From Methanobacteriota archaeon (GTDB lineage Archaea > JACRDV01): DNA of 28,591 bases. Both the position numbers and the translations under genes were made by a program. Shown here in pieces: positions 22,625 to 28,591 of the stretch (positions within the stretch are counted from its first letter, which is position 1; each line of letters begins with the position of its first letter). The stretch covers positions 1-28,591 of the forward strand of contig JACRDV010000067.1 in NCBI GenBank assembly GCA_024860865.1, in the 5' to 3' direction. The notes under the pieces are model-generated. The model worked only from the letters and a program-made list of their open reading frames with translations. It did not search any database and was not told the origin of the DNA.

Positions 22625-23020
22625 CTAATAGCTTAATTCAGTGACACTATTTCCTCTCACTGCTAATTTCATTATTGGCTTGCCATCTTTTAAAATATCC
22701 ACTTCAATGTGGCAGCCTAAATCAGTTGCAGTGGCTGTTACCGCATCGTCATTATATCTGTTTTGGTAATAAGTTAAGCCAGCTGTAATAGCATCTTGTG
22801 CCCGGTCACCCGTTTGTCGTATATTAACAGAAGTCCCACTTCCACCGCTGCAACTGCATGGGCTAGAACTGCTGCAACAACCACCGCCCTTGCTATAGCT
22901 CAGAAATGTAGCGCTATCATATCCTAAATTAATTTTTGAATAACTGTAAGCCAATGCGTCGAGTATTGCCACACCGAAAATTGCCAAAAACATTAAACTG
23001 AATACTTTCATTTTACCCAT
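22625..23020 (-). CDS. secreted or anchored Cys-cluster protein
   Basis: A 131-residue protein with an N-terminal hydrophobic segment (about 6-25) ending near LDALAYS, so exported or anchored. A dense Gly/Ser/Cys stretch follows, KGGGCCSSSSPCSCSGGSG, with Cys at 48, 49, 54 and 56, then a mixed alpha/beta domain (RAQDAITAGLTYYQNRY, then CHIEVDILKDGKPIMKLAV) with another Cys at 103. The CC-x4-C-x-C cluster looks like a soft-metal or Fe-S ligand set. I recognise no family. The ATG at 23020 has AGGGAT upstream, and a 15-base palindrome lies just before that. It overlaps or abuts the ABC permease gene, suggesting it is the substrate-side partner of that transporter. Function unknown. Confidence 0.7.
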   Translation of the reverse strand: MGKMKVFSLMFLAIFGVAILDALAYSYSKINLGYDSATFLSYSKGGGCCSSSSPCSCSGGSGTSVNIRQTGDRAQDAITAGLTYYQNRYNDDAVTATATDLGCHIEVDILKDGKPIMKLAVRGNSVTELSY

Positions 23021-23035
23021 GCTATCCCTTTTTGG

Positions 23036-23050
23036 GTGGTTATTAACCAC
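23036..23050. promoter_or_regulatory. palindromic candidate operator upstream of the Cys-cluster gene
   Basis: GTGGTTA-T-TAACCAC is a perfect 15-base inverted repeat lying 16 bases before the ATG at 23020. On the minus strand a TATA-like ACCATATAATTC lies 20-30 bases farther upstream (about 23070-23081), so the palindrome covers the expected start of transcription, a typical archaeal repressor site. Confidence 0.5.
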
Positions 23051-23158
23051 TTAAAAAGAAGATTGAAAAGAATTATATGGTTTTACCAAAATTATACCCA
23101 AATTTTTTTACAGGACTATTTTTATTTAATTTGTTTGATAATTAATAAACATAAACTT

Positions 23159-23416
23159 TTACGACGACGCTGTACTAACAAACTTCAAAATAAGATACAG
23201 CCCAACAACTATAATCCCAATAAACAAACTATCAAAAAGAAAAATGAGCAAAGGATGGAATGCTCCAAAACCATAGCTCCATGTCATTGGGCCTCCGTAA
23301 ACTCTACCTCCCATCATCGGGCACCACCAGTTTCCAGCTCTATAAAACGGGAAGAAGGCTGCTAAACCAAACAGTCCAAGAACGACTAAAATAATTCCAA
23401 CTAAACCTTTGTCCAA
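23159..23416 (-). CDS. two-helix membrane protein with Cys-Pro-Met motif (copy A)
   Basis: An 85-residue protein with helix 1 (residues 5-24, ending FGLAAFFPF), a loop with NWWCPMMGGRVYGGPM containing a single Cys at 32, and helix 2 (about 55-78). Met, Trp and Cys in the loop suggest copper or heme ligands on the outer face. It is a paralogue of the protein at 25790-26029: both share the G-x-x-L..FG-x-x-AFFP helix and a CP motif followed by a Gly/Tyr stretch. The start is a TTG at 23416 with AGGGAT four bases upstream. It is part of the same-strand cluster between the SHOCT and Cys-cluster genes. Function unknown. Confidence 0.75.
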   Translation of the reverse strand: MDKGLVGIILVVLGLFGLAAFFPFYRAGNWWCPMMGGRVYGGPMTWSYGFGAFHPLLIFLFDSLFIGIIVVGLYLILKFVSTASS

Positions 23417-23439
23417 GTTTATCCCTTCAATTTTTTAGG

Positions 23440-23757
23440 TTATTTTTCAATTTCTTTTTTCATCTCCAAGTATTGTTCTTTAGTTATCTCTCCTTTTGCA
23501 TACCTTTCTTTTAATATGTTCAAAGCGCGCTCTTTTTCAGAGCGAATTGGTTCTTCCATCCTTCTAAATAAAAAGTAAAGGATGAGAACAATGATCAATA
23601 TCCAAAATATCATACCGAACCCCATCCACCCAAACCCCCAGCCGTAACCCATCATTCCAGGACCCATTGTTGATCCAATAAACATTCCTAAAGAAATCAC
23701 GACTAGAAATATTAGAAAAATTCCAATTAATATTACAGTTAAATCTTTTTCACTCAA
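23440..23757 (-). CDS. SHOCT-domain membrane protein with Met/Gly-rich loop
   Basis: A 105-residue protein with two helices (about 7-27 and 48-66) joined by an external loop MGPGMMGYGWGFGWMGFG, rich in Met, Gly and Trp. A cytoplasmic SHOCT domain of about 28 residues (ALNILKERYAKGEITKEQYL pattern) ends the protein. Met-rich loops of this kind are common next to copper and silver resistance genes. The start is a TTG at 23757 with a perfect GGAGG seven bases before it; no ATG alternative exists. Genes on either side are on the same strand within 23-40 bases. Domain call firm; metal binding is inference. Confidence 0.85.
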   Translation of the reverse strand: MSEKDLTVILIGIFLIFLVVISLGMFIGSTMGPGMMGYGWGFGWMGFGMIFWILIIVLILYFLFRRMEEPIRSEKERALNILKERYAKGEITKEQYLEMKKEIEK

Positions 23758-23796
23758 TTTTTTTCCTCCTAAATAATTATAAAGAAGGAGGTTTAT

Positions 23797-24666
23797 TTAT
23801 TCCTCCTCCTCAAACTCAAATACATTTAGAACTTGTCCATGCCAATTTTCGAACAATATCTGTCCAGTGTATCCGTTTACGTTGATTTGCGCAACAGTTT
23901 TGCCATCCTTTTTCCCATGAAACTCATAGAAACCGTAGTACACCTCTGGATCGCCTACTGATATGCCTAAGTTATTTTGTTTGATGAAGTTTTCAAGAAT
24001 CTCCATAGCTTGGTTTCCGGCTATGCTCATCGGCACATTGTATCCATACGCCATATGTCCATACTTAGTATTCCACATCATATTTGGGCCCATCTCAGGT
24101 ATTATGTTTCCCGTATATTTGTCTACAAGGAACTCAAATGCATGCATGCCAGTATCCTTTTCTTTAACTTCGACTTCGAATTGAGCTATGAACTCAATTA
24201 TCTCATCGATTTTTAAGTTTGAATTTGCTTTAAGATAGTTTTCTGCGATTTCTTTAGCTTTGTTTACATCGGTAGTTTGTTGTTGTCCATAAGGTGAATA
24301 TCCGCCCCACATTGGGCATCCAAAACCTCTACCCACTTGGCCGTAGCCAGTAGGCCCTTTTGTGGTGTTAAATTGATTCCAATATGACTGTCCAAAGAAT
24401 CCGCTTGTCCAAGGCCCTATTCCAAATCTCCAACACTGACCTCTATATGCTCCAGAACCCATCATCCAAGGTCCCATTCCATATGAAGGCCCATATCCAT
24501 AAGGTGACAATTGTATGGTGCTATACTGATTTACATAGGGCTGAGAACCATATCCCCCTCGCATCATGCTTCCTGATCCCCAATGCATCATTGCGTAAGC
24601 TGGGGATACGGACAAGACTAATATGGAGATCCCGAACGCTGCGAAAAATAATTTCTCTTTTTTCAT
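23797..24666 (-). CDS. secreted Met/Gly/Tyr-rich protein with PepSY domains
   Basis: A 289-residue exported protein. Residues 1-25 are a signal peptide (KKEKLFF, hydrophobic core, cleavage after AYA). Residues 26-130 are extremely rich in Gly, Met, Tyr and Trp (HWGSGSMMRGGYG, GMGPWMMGSG) with single Cys near 78 and at 117, the latter in GFGCPMWGGYSPYG. Two PepSY-like domains follow (about 134-195, AKEIAENYLKANSN, and 217-285, AMEILENFIKQNN), each with the strand pattern ending in GYTGQI or KYTGNI. An acidic tail closes it. PepSY domains inhibit peptidases or act as envelope adaptors; the Met-rich part may bind copper. AGGTGAG precedes the ATG, and a TATA-like GTTTTATAATT lies near 24755. Function unknown. 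Confidence 0.8.
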   Translation of the reverse strand: MKKEKLFFAAFGISILVLSVSPAYAMMHWGSGSMMRGGYGSQPYVNQYSTIQLSPYGYGPSYGMGPWMMGSGAYRGQCWRFGIGPWTSGFFGQSYWNQFNTTKGPTGYGQVGRGFGCPMWGGYSPYGQQQTTDVNKAKEIAENYLKANSNLKIDEIIEFIAQFEVEVKEKDTGMHAFEFLVDKYTGNIIPEMGPNMMWNTKYGHMAYGYNVPMSIAGNQAMEILENFIKQNNLGISVGDPEVYYGFYEFHGKKDGKTVAQINVNGYTGQILFENWHGQVLNVFEFEEEE

Positions 24667-24783
24667 AGTTGCTCACCTCTTTTTGATAAGGACCTTCTTT
24701 GATGTGTTTAATAGCCTTTGTCCGGGATCTCTTCCGAATCATTCCCAAATTAATTATAAAACAAGAACAAAAGCAAAAAAATT

Positions 24784-25074
24784 CTACTTTCTGACTAAAC
24801 TTAAGAAAATAATGAGAGCAATAAACTCAAAAACCTGTGAAATGAACATATATGTTCTAAACTCGGTTGAAAGCATAAGTCCTTGGAAAAATTCAATTAT
24901 TGGAAATGAAAAAACTGCTTGAACAAGCATTACTAGACCAAATAAAGTCAAGCCGAAGTTAAATCTAGATTTTATGTTCTTATAGATTTGGAGAAATTGA
25001 TAAACTATAGCGCAAATCATTAAAACATTGGCCAAACTTAAGGCCAACTGGAGCCAGTATAAAATTTCGCTCAA
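24784..25074 (-). CDS. three-helix membrane protein paired with winged-helix regulator (copy A)
   Basis: A 96-residue protein with three helices: about 5-25, 37-57 and 74-93. A basic loop after helix 1 (YQFLQIYKNIKSRF) and the final FEFIALIIFLSLVRK are shared with the paralogue at 26474-26761. The open frame begins at a GTG at 25083, but that GTG belongs to the ribosome binding site AGAGGTGA; the TTG at 25074 gives MSEILYW, which aligns with MSIVDYF of the paralogue, and I use it. It follows the winged-helix gene by 39 bases. The fixed pairing suggests a membrane sensor or partner acting with the DNA-binding protein. Family unknown to me. Confidence 0.75.
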   Translation of the reverse strand: MSEILYWLQLALSLANVLMICAIVYQFLQIYKNIKSRFNFGLTLFGLVMLVQAVFSFPIIEFFQGLMLSTEFRTYMFISQVFEFIALIIFLSLVRK

Positions 25075-25113
25075 AGATTTCACCTCTTATGTCTTCAATA
25101 TTTTATAAGATTT

Positions 25114-25446
25114 TTACTTTTTCTCAATTTTCTTCAAAATTTCTTCAAATTCATTAAAGCTTCCTTCGAGCTCGGGAGTTGGAAAATAGACAGCACCATA
25201 GCCTTCTCCAAAGGGAGCTAGTAGTTTATTTTCAACTAATATATCCAAGTGATATCGAACTGTCTTGTAATCTAGTTTTAAATCTTCGGCTAGTTGATTA
25301 GCATTCCTTGGGCGCTCTTTTATCGACAAAATAATTTTACCTCTAGTAACACCGCCCTTTGTTCCGGCAATAATCCACCACAGCATTTTTTTATAATCAG
25401 CAAAAGGCAAAAAATCATCCTTTGTGGTAATCAATATTATTTTCAT
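25114..25446 (-). CDS. ArsR-like winged-helix regulator (copy A)
   Basis: A 110-residue regulator. The winged helix spans about 30-100: TRGKIILSIKERPRNANQLA, then LKLDYKTVRYHLDILVENKL as the recognition helix, then the GEGYGAVYF wing. The pattern is that of archaeal ArsR-type repressors with a hydrophobic lead-in (MLWWIIAGTKGG). No Cys is present, so any metal sensing would have to be indirect or by His/Asp. About half of the core residues are identical by eye to the copy at 26170-26451. I use the ATG at 25446 instead of the TTG at 25452; its first 20 residues are not present in copy B, and a later start is possible. It heads the same-strand envelope cluster. Confidence 0.85.
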   Translation of the reverse strand: MKIILITTKDDFLPFADYKKMLWWIIAGTKGGVTRGKIILSIKERPRNANQLAEDLKLDYKTVRYHLDILVENKLLAPFGEGYGAVYFPTPELEGSFNEFEEILKKIEKK

Positions 25447-25789
25447 TTTCAATTATGATGAACTTCAAAGTTCCTTTAAGTTAAAATTTTTGAGCAATCA
25501 TACTTTAGGTTAAAAGAATACGCCTTTATTTATCAACAATCTTGGATAACTGAGTATTTTTAAAAATGAAATTTTTGAAGTGTTCTTAATTATATTAGCT
25601 TCTGATACTTTAGCTTTTGAGACAAGTATAGGTGCGACTATTAAATTTAAATGATTTGGGTATTAGTTATGTGTAATCTATGCATATTTTTGGGAAATCC
25701 TTAATTTTTATAAGGATTTCATAAATTGTAAGGCCTTGAAGTTCTAGGCCTCATTTCCTACCTCATTTTTATTTTTTATTGAGAAAAAA
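25447..25789. other. divergent promoter region between the two modules
   Basis: About 340 bases separate the leftward cluster (regulator at 25446) from the rightward copy (25790). No gene fits. It holds TATA-like stretches for both directions (AATTTTAACTTAAAGG on the minus strand near 25473-25490; TTTTTATAAGG on the plus strand near 25705-25715), the perfect inverted repeat at 25694-25720 and two copies of AGGCCT nearby (25731 and 25746). This is the likely control region of the duplicated system. Confidence 0.5.
25694..25720. promoter_or_regulatory. 27-base inverted repeat over a TATA element
   Basis: GAAATCCTTA at 25694-25703 and its exact reverse complement TAAGGATTTC at 25711-25720 flank a seven-base A/T centre. 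The right arm overlaps the plus-strand TATA-like TTTTTATAAGG, so a dimer bound here would hinder the promoter of the gene at 25790. It is a natural candidate operator for the winged-helix pair; as RNA it would also fold into a ten-pair hairpin. Confidence 0.55.
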
Positions 25790-26029
25790 ATGGAAAGATT
25801 AAGAATGAATGTGAATGTTGGTTTACTTCTAATAATTTTTAGCATATTTGGAATTTTAGCATTTTTTCCAATACCCATGCGAAGTGGATTTACCTGCCCG
25901 CTAGGATATGGCGAAACCTATGATGGGTTGTTACTTCTTCCCACTCTTCAATTGATCTTCTCGGCTCTTTTAGCAATCGGGATTTATGCATTTTTAAAGG
26001 AGAAAGAAGGCCCAACGCTCAGAATTTAA
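25790..26029 (+). CDS. two-helix membrane protein with Cys-Pro motif (copy B)
   Basis: A 79-residue protein with helix 1 (about 9-28, LLLIIFSIFGILAFFPI), an outer loop with GFTCPLGYGETYDG containing one Cys, helix 2 (about 48-68) and a charged tail. It matches the protein at 23159-23416 in helix 1 and in the CP motif but has a shorter loop and lacks its Met residues. A second possible start is the ATG at 25805. No strong ribosome binding site precedes either. It is the first gene of the rightward module, followed by the winged-helix and three-helix genes. Function unknown. Confidence 0.65.
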   Translation: MERLRMNVNVGLLLIIFSIFGILAFFPIPMRSGFTCPLGYGETYDGLLLLPTLQLIFSALLAIGIYAFLKEKEGPTLRI

Positions 26030-26169
26030 AGCAATAGCGGTTGGATTTGAGGCATATGCTGATTCTATATTTCAGAATAACGGCTAAAAACTCATCTTAG
26101 CAGTAAACCGCAATGTTATTGCCATTTTTTCCAATAATAATATTAAGTTAAATTTGCAACTATTTTTCG

Positions 26170-26451
26170 ATGAGGCGGCTATTCTGGTTATTATTCGTTG
26201 GAACTCGTGGCGGCAGCACGCGAGCAGAAATTGTGCGCTTTTTAAAAGAAAAGCCATCTAATGCAAATCAGTTAGCAGAAGCGCTAAATTTAAACTATAA
26301 AACTATTCGCCATCATTTAAAGGTACTGTTAGATAATGAATTGATAGTCGCTGAGGGTGAGGGATATAGCATTATGTATTTTTTATCCCCTCTGATGGAG
26401 CAAAACTATGTATTGTTCGAAGAAATTAGATCAAAAATATGGAAAAAATAG
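26170..26451 (+). CDS. ArsR-like winged-helix regulator (copy B)
   Basis: A 93-residue regulator and paralogue of the product of 25114-25446. It shares the lead-in (LFWLLFVGTRGGSTRAEIV), NANQLAEALNLNYKTIRHHL as the helix-turn-helix, and GEGYSIMYF as the wing. No Cys is present. No ribosome binding site precedes the ATG; a TATA-like TTAAGTTAAATTTG lies 20-30 bases before it, so the message may be leaderless. It sits 140 bases after the Cys-Pro protein and 22 bases before the three-helix protein, the same order (regulator, then three-helix protein) as in copy A. DNA binding is firm; the signal is unknown. Confidence 0.85.
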   Translation: MRRLFWLLFVGTRGGSTRAEIVRFLKEKPSNANQLAEALNLNYKTIRHHLKVLLDNELIVAEGEGYSIMYFLSPLMEQNYVLFEEIRSKIWKK

Positions 26452-26473
26452 TTGGTAAAGAGGTGTTAAACAA

Positions 26474-26761
26474 GTGAGCATTGTAGATTATTTTTTTATA
26501 ATAACATCGATTAACGTTGTTCTGATATTAACCTTGCTCTATGTATTCCTCCAAACTTATCGCAAAGTACGCTCTGAATTTACTTTAGGTCTGATAGTAT
26601 TTGCTCTTGTACTTTTAGTGCAAACAACCTTTTCTTGCCCTCCATTAACAAATTTATTTTTTGGAGGTTCACTTGTATGCGAGAATATTTTTTATCACTC
26701 AATTGCAGCGACATTTGAATTTTTTGCACTTGTAATTCTGCTTTATCTCATGACTCGATAG
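26474..26761 (+). CDS. three-helix membrane protein paired with winged-helix regulator (copy B)
   Basis: A 95-residue protein with three helices. Shared with copy A: YVFLQTYRKVRSEFTLGL after helix 1, LVLLVQTTFS in helix 2, and FEFFALVILLYLMTR at the end. Between helices 2 and 3 it has two Cys (FSCPP and LVCEN) that copy A lacks, so an extracellular disulfide or metal site may be specific to this copy. The start is a GTG at 26474 with AGAGGTG eight bases upstream. It is the last gene of the rightward module and likely co-transcribed with the regulator before it. Family unknown to me. Confidence 0.75.
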   Translation: MSIVDYFFIITSINVVLILTLLYVFLQTYRKVRSEFTLGLIVFALVLLVQTTFSCPPLTNLFFGGSLVCENIFYHSIAATFEFFALVILLYLMTR

Positions 26762-26850
26762 CATTATAGTTTGTTCAGAGTGCACAAAAAAATAAATACT
26801 ATAGAAAATAAGTTAAAAATCATCCTTCAAAATGATAAAGCGGTGATTTA

Positions 26851-26946
26851 ATGGCAAGACCCAAGGTAAGTAAAAAAACTATTAAGAGTTGGAATGAGCG
26901 CTTAAAACAAGCGCAAGAAAAGAAAAAGAAAATTCAATTTGTTTAA
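26851..26946 (+). CDS. 31-residue highly basic peptide
   Basis: A short frame starts at an ATG preceded by a perfect GGTGAT three bases away. It encodes MARPKVSKKTIKSWNERLKQ and a further eleven residues with a KKKK run, ending at TAA 26944-26946. About a third of the residues are Lys or Arg, and the second half could form one amphipathic helix. Such peptides can bind nucleic acid or the ribosome, but I recognise no family. The ribosome binding site and clean stop make it a good small-protein candidate in an otherwise gene-free 330-base gap. Confidence 0.5.
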   Translation: MARPKVSKKTIKSWNERLKQAQEKKKKIQFV

Positions 26947-27050
26947 TAAGTTTAATTTTAATCGGTTTTCGCAATTAATTTTTAATTTTAACTTTCGACG
27001 GTTAGAGTCTATTTTTTCCAAAGCAAGCAACAGCTCATTTACATTAACAG

Positions 27051-27058
27051 TTATATAC
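27051..27058 (+). promoter_or_regulatory. TATA box of the ACT-homoserine dehydrogenase operon
   Basis: TTATATAC lies about 40 bases before the GTG at 27096. A transcript starting near 27080 would carry the GGTGAG ribosome binding site at 27087-27092 in a short leader. Confidence 0.5.
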
Positions 27059-27095
27059 TATTTAATTAGAATAGTGAACTTGTTTTGGTGAGAGT

Positions 27096-27602
27096 GTGCT
27101 CATTAGTTTAGATTTAGAACTTAAGGATATTCCGGGTCAGTTAGTGAGTGCTCTTAAGCCTATAGCGAAATTTGGAGGTAATATAGTTAGTATTGTCCAT
27201 TTACGCGAGAAAAAAACATTGCGGGGCTATATTCCTGTCCATTTTGTTTTTGAAATTGAAGACGGGGAAAAATTAAAAAAATTGCTTAAAACTTATCAAG
27301 AAAGCGATATTAGAGTTTTAGCTGTTAATGAAGCTGCTAGAAGAGAAAAAACTACAGTGATTTTAATTGGGCATGTTGTTGACACCGATGCTCGGGATAC
27401 AATTGATAGATTGAATGAAATCCAAGGAGTAATGGTTGCTGACTTAGATTTAGAAATGCCTCATCCTGAAAAGGAATCTTCTGCTAGAATGACCATCGAA
27501 GCCACGAGCAAGAAGGAGATCGATTTAGCATTAAAGAAGTTAGATGAAGTTGCTCAAAAAAAGAATTTGCTAGTAATAAAATCACTCGAGGTTAGCTTTT
27601 GA
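27096..27602 (+). CDS. ACT-domain amino-acid-binding regulator
   Basis: A 168-residue protein with two ACT-type halves. Residues 1-75 have the ACT entry LELKDIPGQLVSALKPIAKFGGN, with the Asp-x-Pro-Gly turn where ligands bind. Residues 86-165 repeat the fold more loosely (TTVILIGHVVDTDARDTIDRL, later MTIEATSKKEIDLALKKL). ACT domains bind amino acids to control biosynthetic enzymes. In methanogens and Archaeoglobales a stand-alone ACT gene often precedes homoserine dehydrogenase, as here; the two overlap by four bases, so translation is coupled and the protein probably imposes threonine or methionine feedback. The start is a GTG with GGTGAG upstream. The ligand is inferred. Confidence 0.88.
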   Translation: MLISLDLELKDIPGQLVSALKPIAKFGGNIVSIVHLREKKTLRGYIPVHFVFEIEDGEKLKKLLKTYQESDIRVLAVNEAARREKTTVILIGHVVDTDARDTIDRLNEIQGVMVADLDLEMPHPEKESSARMTIEATSKKEIDLALKKLDEVAQKKNLLVIKSLEVSF

Positions 27603-28591
27603 AAATTTCTTTAGTAGGCTTCGGGACAGTTGGTCAAGGATTAACTTCAGTTCTTATTAAAAAGCGAGATTTTCTAAAAGAAAAATATGGGTTGGAGCCC
27701 AAAGTAGTTGCGATATCTGATAGCTCAGGAGCTGCGACTTCTGAAAAAGGATTAGATTTAGAGAGAGCTCTTGAGATTAAGCAAAAGTCCGGAGCTATTG
27801 CTCTTTATCCTGATTTTGGCAAGAAAGGCGTGAATGGTGTTCAAGTTATTGAGAAAATTCCAAGTGATGTAGTTATCGAAGTGACTCCAACTAATATTGA
27901 AACCGGAGAGCCAGGGATGAGTCACTTAATCGCTGCAATGAAAAACAAGCGCCATGTAATTACTTCAAATAAAGGACCACTTGCACTTGCTTATGGAAAA
28001 CTTAAGAGATTAGCAAATGAGAACAAAGTTTTCTTCAGATATGAAGCGGCTGTTGGTGGGGCTATGCCAATAATTAATCTTGCAAGAGAAACTTTGGCAG
28101 GGAATCAGATTTATTCTTTTAAAGGAATTTTAAACGGCACGACTAACTATATTCTTTCTCGAATGGCAAAGGAAGGAACTCCATTTGATTTGGTGTTAAG
28201 GGAAGCTCAAGAGATGGGTATAGCTGAGAGCGACCCTAGTTTAGATATAAAAGGAATTGATACGGCATGCAAGCTAATAATAATTGCAAATGCAATACTT
28301 GGTTTAGAAGCTACTTATAGAGATGTTAAACCTTTGGAGGGCATAAGAAGAGTTACACTTGATGCAATTAATCTTGCTAGAGAGAGCGGATATATCATAA
28401 AATTAATTGGAGAAGTTAGCAACTCAAAAATTGAAGTGACTCCAAGGTTAGTTCCTGTTGGACATCCTTTATCTGTTGGTGGCACTCTTAATGTTGCAAC
28501 CTTTGAGACGGATTTAGCTGGTGAGATTACAATAGTTGGCTCTGGAGCTGGAGCAAAAGAGGCTGCAAGTGCAATACTGGGCGATTTAATC
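27599..28591 (+). CDS. hom: homoserine dehydrogenase (3' end beyond window)
   Basis: An open frame of 331 codons runs to the window edge with no stop. It reduces aspartate semialdehyde to homoserine for threonine, methionine and isoleucine synthesis. The Rossmann motif VGFGTVGQG is at residues 6-14; TSNKGPLALAYG near 120-131 and EAAVGGAMPIINLA near 150-163 line the active site; NGTTNYILSRM near 180-190 and DPSLDIKGIDTACKL follow. The C terminus is missing by only a small amount for the short archaeal form, which lacks its own ACT domain; that role falls to the gene before it. The start is a TTG at 27599 overlapping the ACT stop (TTGA), with GAGG at 27588-27591. Confidence 0.94.
   Translation, partial: MKISLVGFGTVGQGLTSVLIKKRDFLKEKYGLEPKVVAISDSSGAATSEKGLDLERALEIKQKSGAIALYPDFGKKGVNGVQVIEKIPSDVVIEVTPTNIETGEPGMSHLIAAMKNKRHVITSNKGPLALAYGKLKRLANENKVFFRYEAAVGGAMPIINLARETLAGNQIYSFKGILNGTTNYILSRMAKEGTPFDLVLREAQEMGIAESDPSLDIKGIDTACKLIIIANAILGLEATYRDVKPLEGIRRVTLDAINLARESGYIIKLIGEVSNSKIEVTPRLVPVGHPLSVGGTLNVATFETDLAGEITIVGSGAGAKEAASAILGDLI

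Noticed and set aside
24521-24748. 75-codon minus-strand frame overlapping the start of the PepSY gene
   Set aside because: It runs through the PepSY signal-peptide region in another frame; the PepSY gene has the ribosome binding site and a complete domain structure.
1-28591. tRNA, rRNA, CRISPR array, transposase or integrase genes
   Set aside because: No cloverleaf, conserved rRNA segment, regular repeat-spacer array or transposase motif (DDE, HUH, tyrosine or serine recombinase) was seen on either strand by reading; a covariance-model scan would be the decisive test.

Overview
This is a chromosomal segment from an AT-rich archaeon, almost certainly an anaerobe. Promoters look archaeal (TATA boxes about 25-30 bases before transcription starts, some genes apparently leaderless). 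Ribosome binding sites are of the GGAGG/GGTGAT type, and TTG and GTG starts are common. Typical archaeal families include a pilus/secretion ATPase, a PRC-barrel protein, DUF47 plus Pit permease, a CopR-type Lrp/TRASH regulator and a ferredoxin-linked disulfide reductase fused to rubredoxin. I cannot fix the phylum. I see no rRNA, tRNA, CRISPR array or transposase.

Layout. 1-3.6 kb: tail of a membrane protein, a lone type IV pilus/secretion ATPase, small membrane or secreted proteins, and a PRC-barrel/winged-helix pair. 4.0-8.0 kb: a tight four-gene operon (DUF47, Pit phosphate permease, agmatinase-like ureohydrolase, aldehyde dehydrogenase). 8.0-8.9 kb: a decayed patch with gene remnants and an antitoxin without a toxin. 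9.0-15.3 kb: a copper/thiol block. A CopR-like regulator diverges from eight same-strand genes: DUF2933, YHS, isoprenylcysteine-methyltransferase-like, DUF5676-like, CopA Cu+ ATPase, glutaredoxin, disulfide reductase-rubredoxin and a tandem thioredoxin. 15.3-18.7 kb: an iron operon (DtxR, FeoB G domain, FeoB membrane domain, Cys-rich zinc ribbon, DtxR-FeoA fusion) behind two DtxR-type palindromes. 19-20.2 kb: a YIP1 membrane protein and a Trp/Cys-rich secreted ORF broken by an in-frame TAG.

20.2-26.8 kb is the least familiar part. Nine same-strand genes encode a small winged-helix regulator, a three-helix membrane protein, a Met/Gly/Tyr-rich secreted PepSY protein, a SHOCT membrane protein, a two-helix protein with a Cys-Pro-Met motif, a secreted Cys-cluster protein, a MacB/FtsX-type ABC transporter and a DUF2318 protein. 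A second, divergent copy of three of these (Cys-Pro two-helix protein, winged helix, three-helix protein) follows. I infer an envelope metal or redox handling system with a duplicated regulator/membrane-protein module. 26.8-28.6 kb: a 31-residue basic peptide, then an ACT-domain regulator coupled to homoserine dehydrogenase, which runs off the window.

The copper block, the iron operon and the envelope cluster lie side by side, so the middle 17 kb reads as a metal-homeostasis and thiol-redox neighbourhood.
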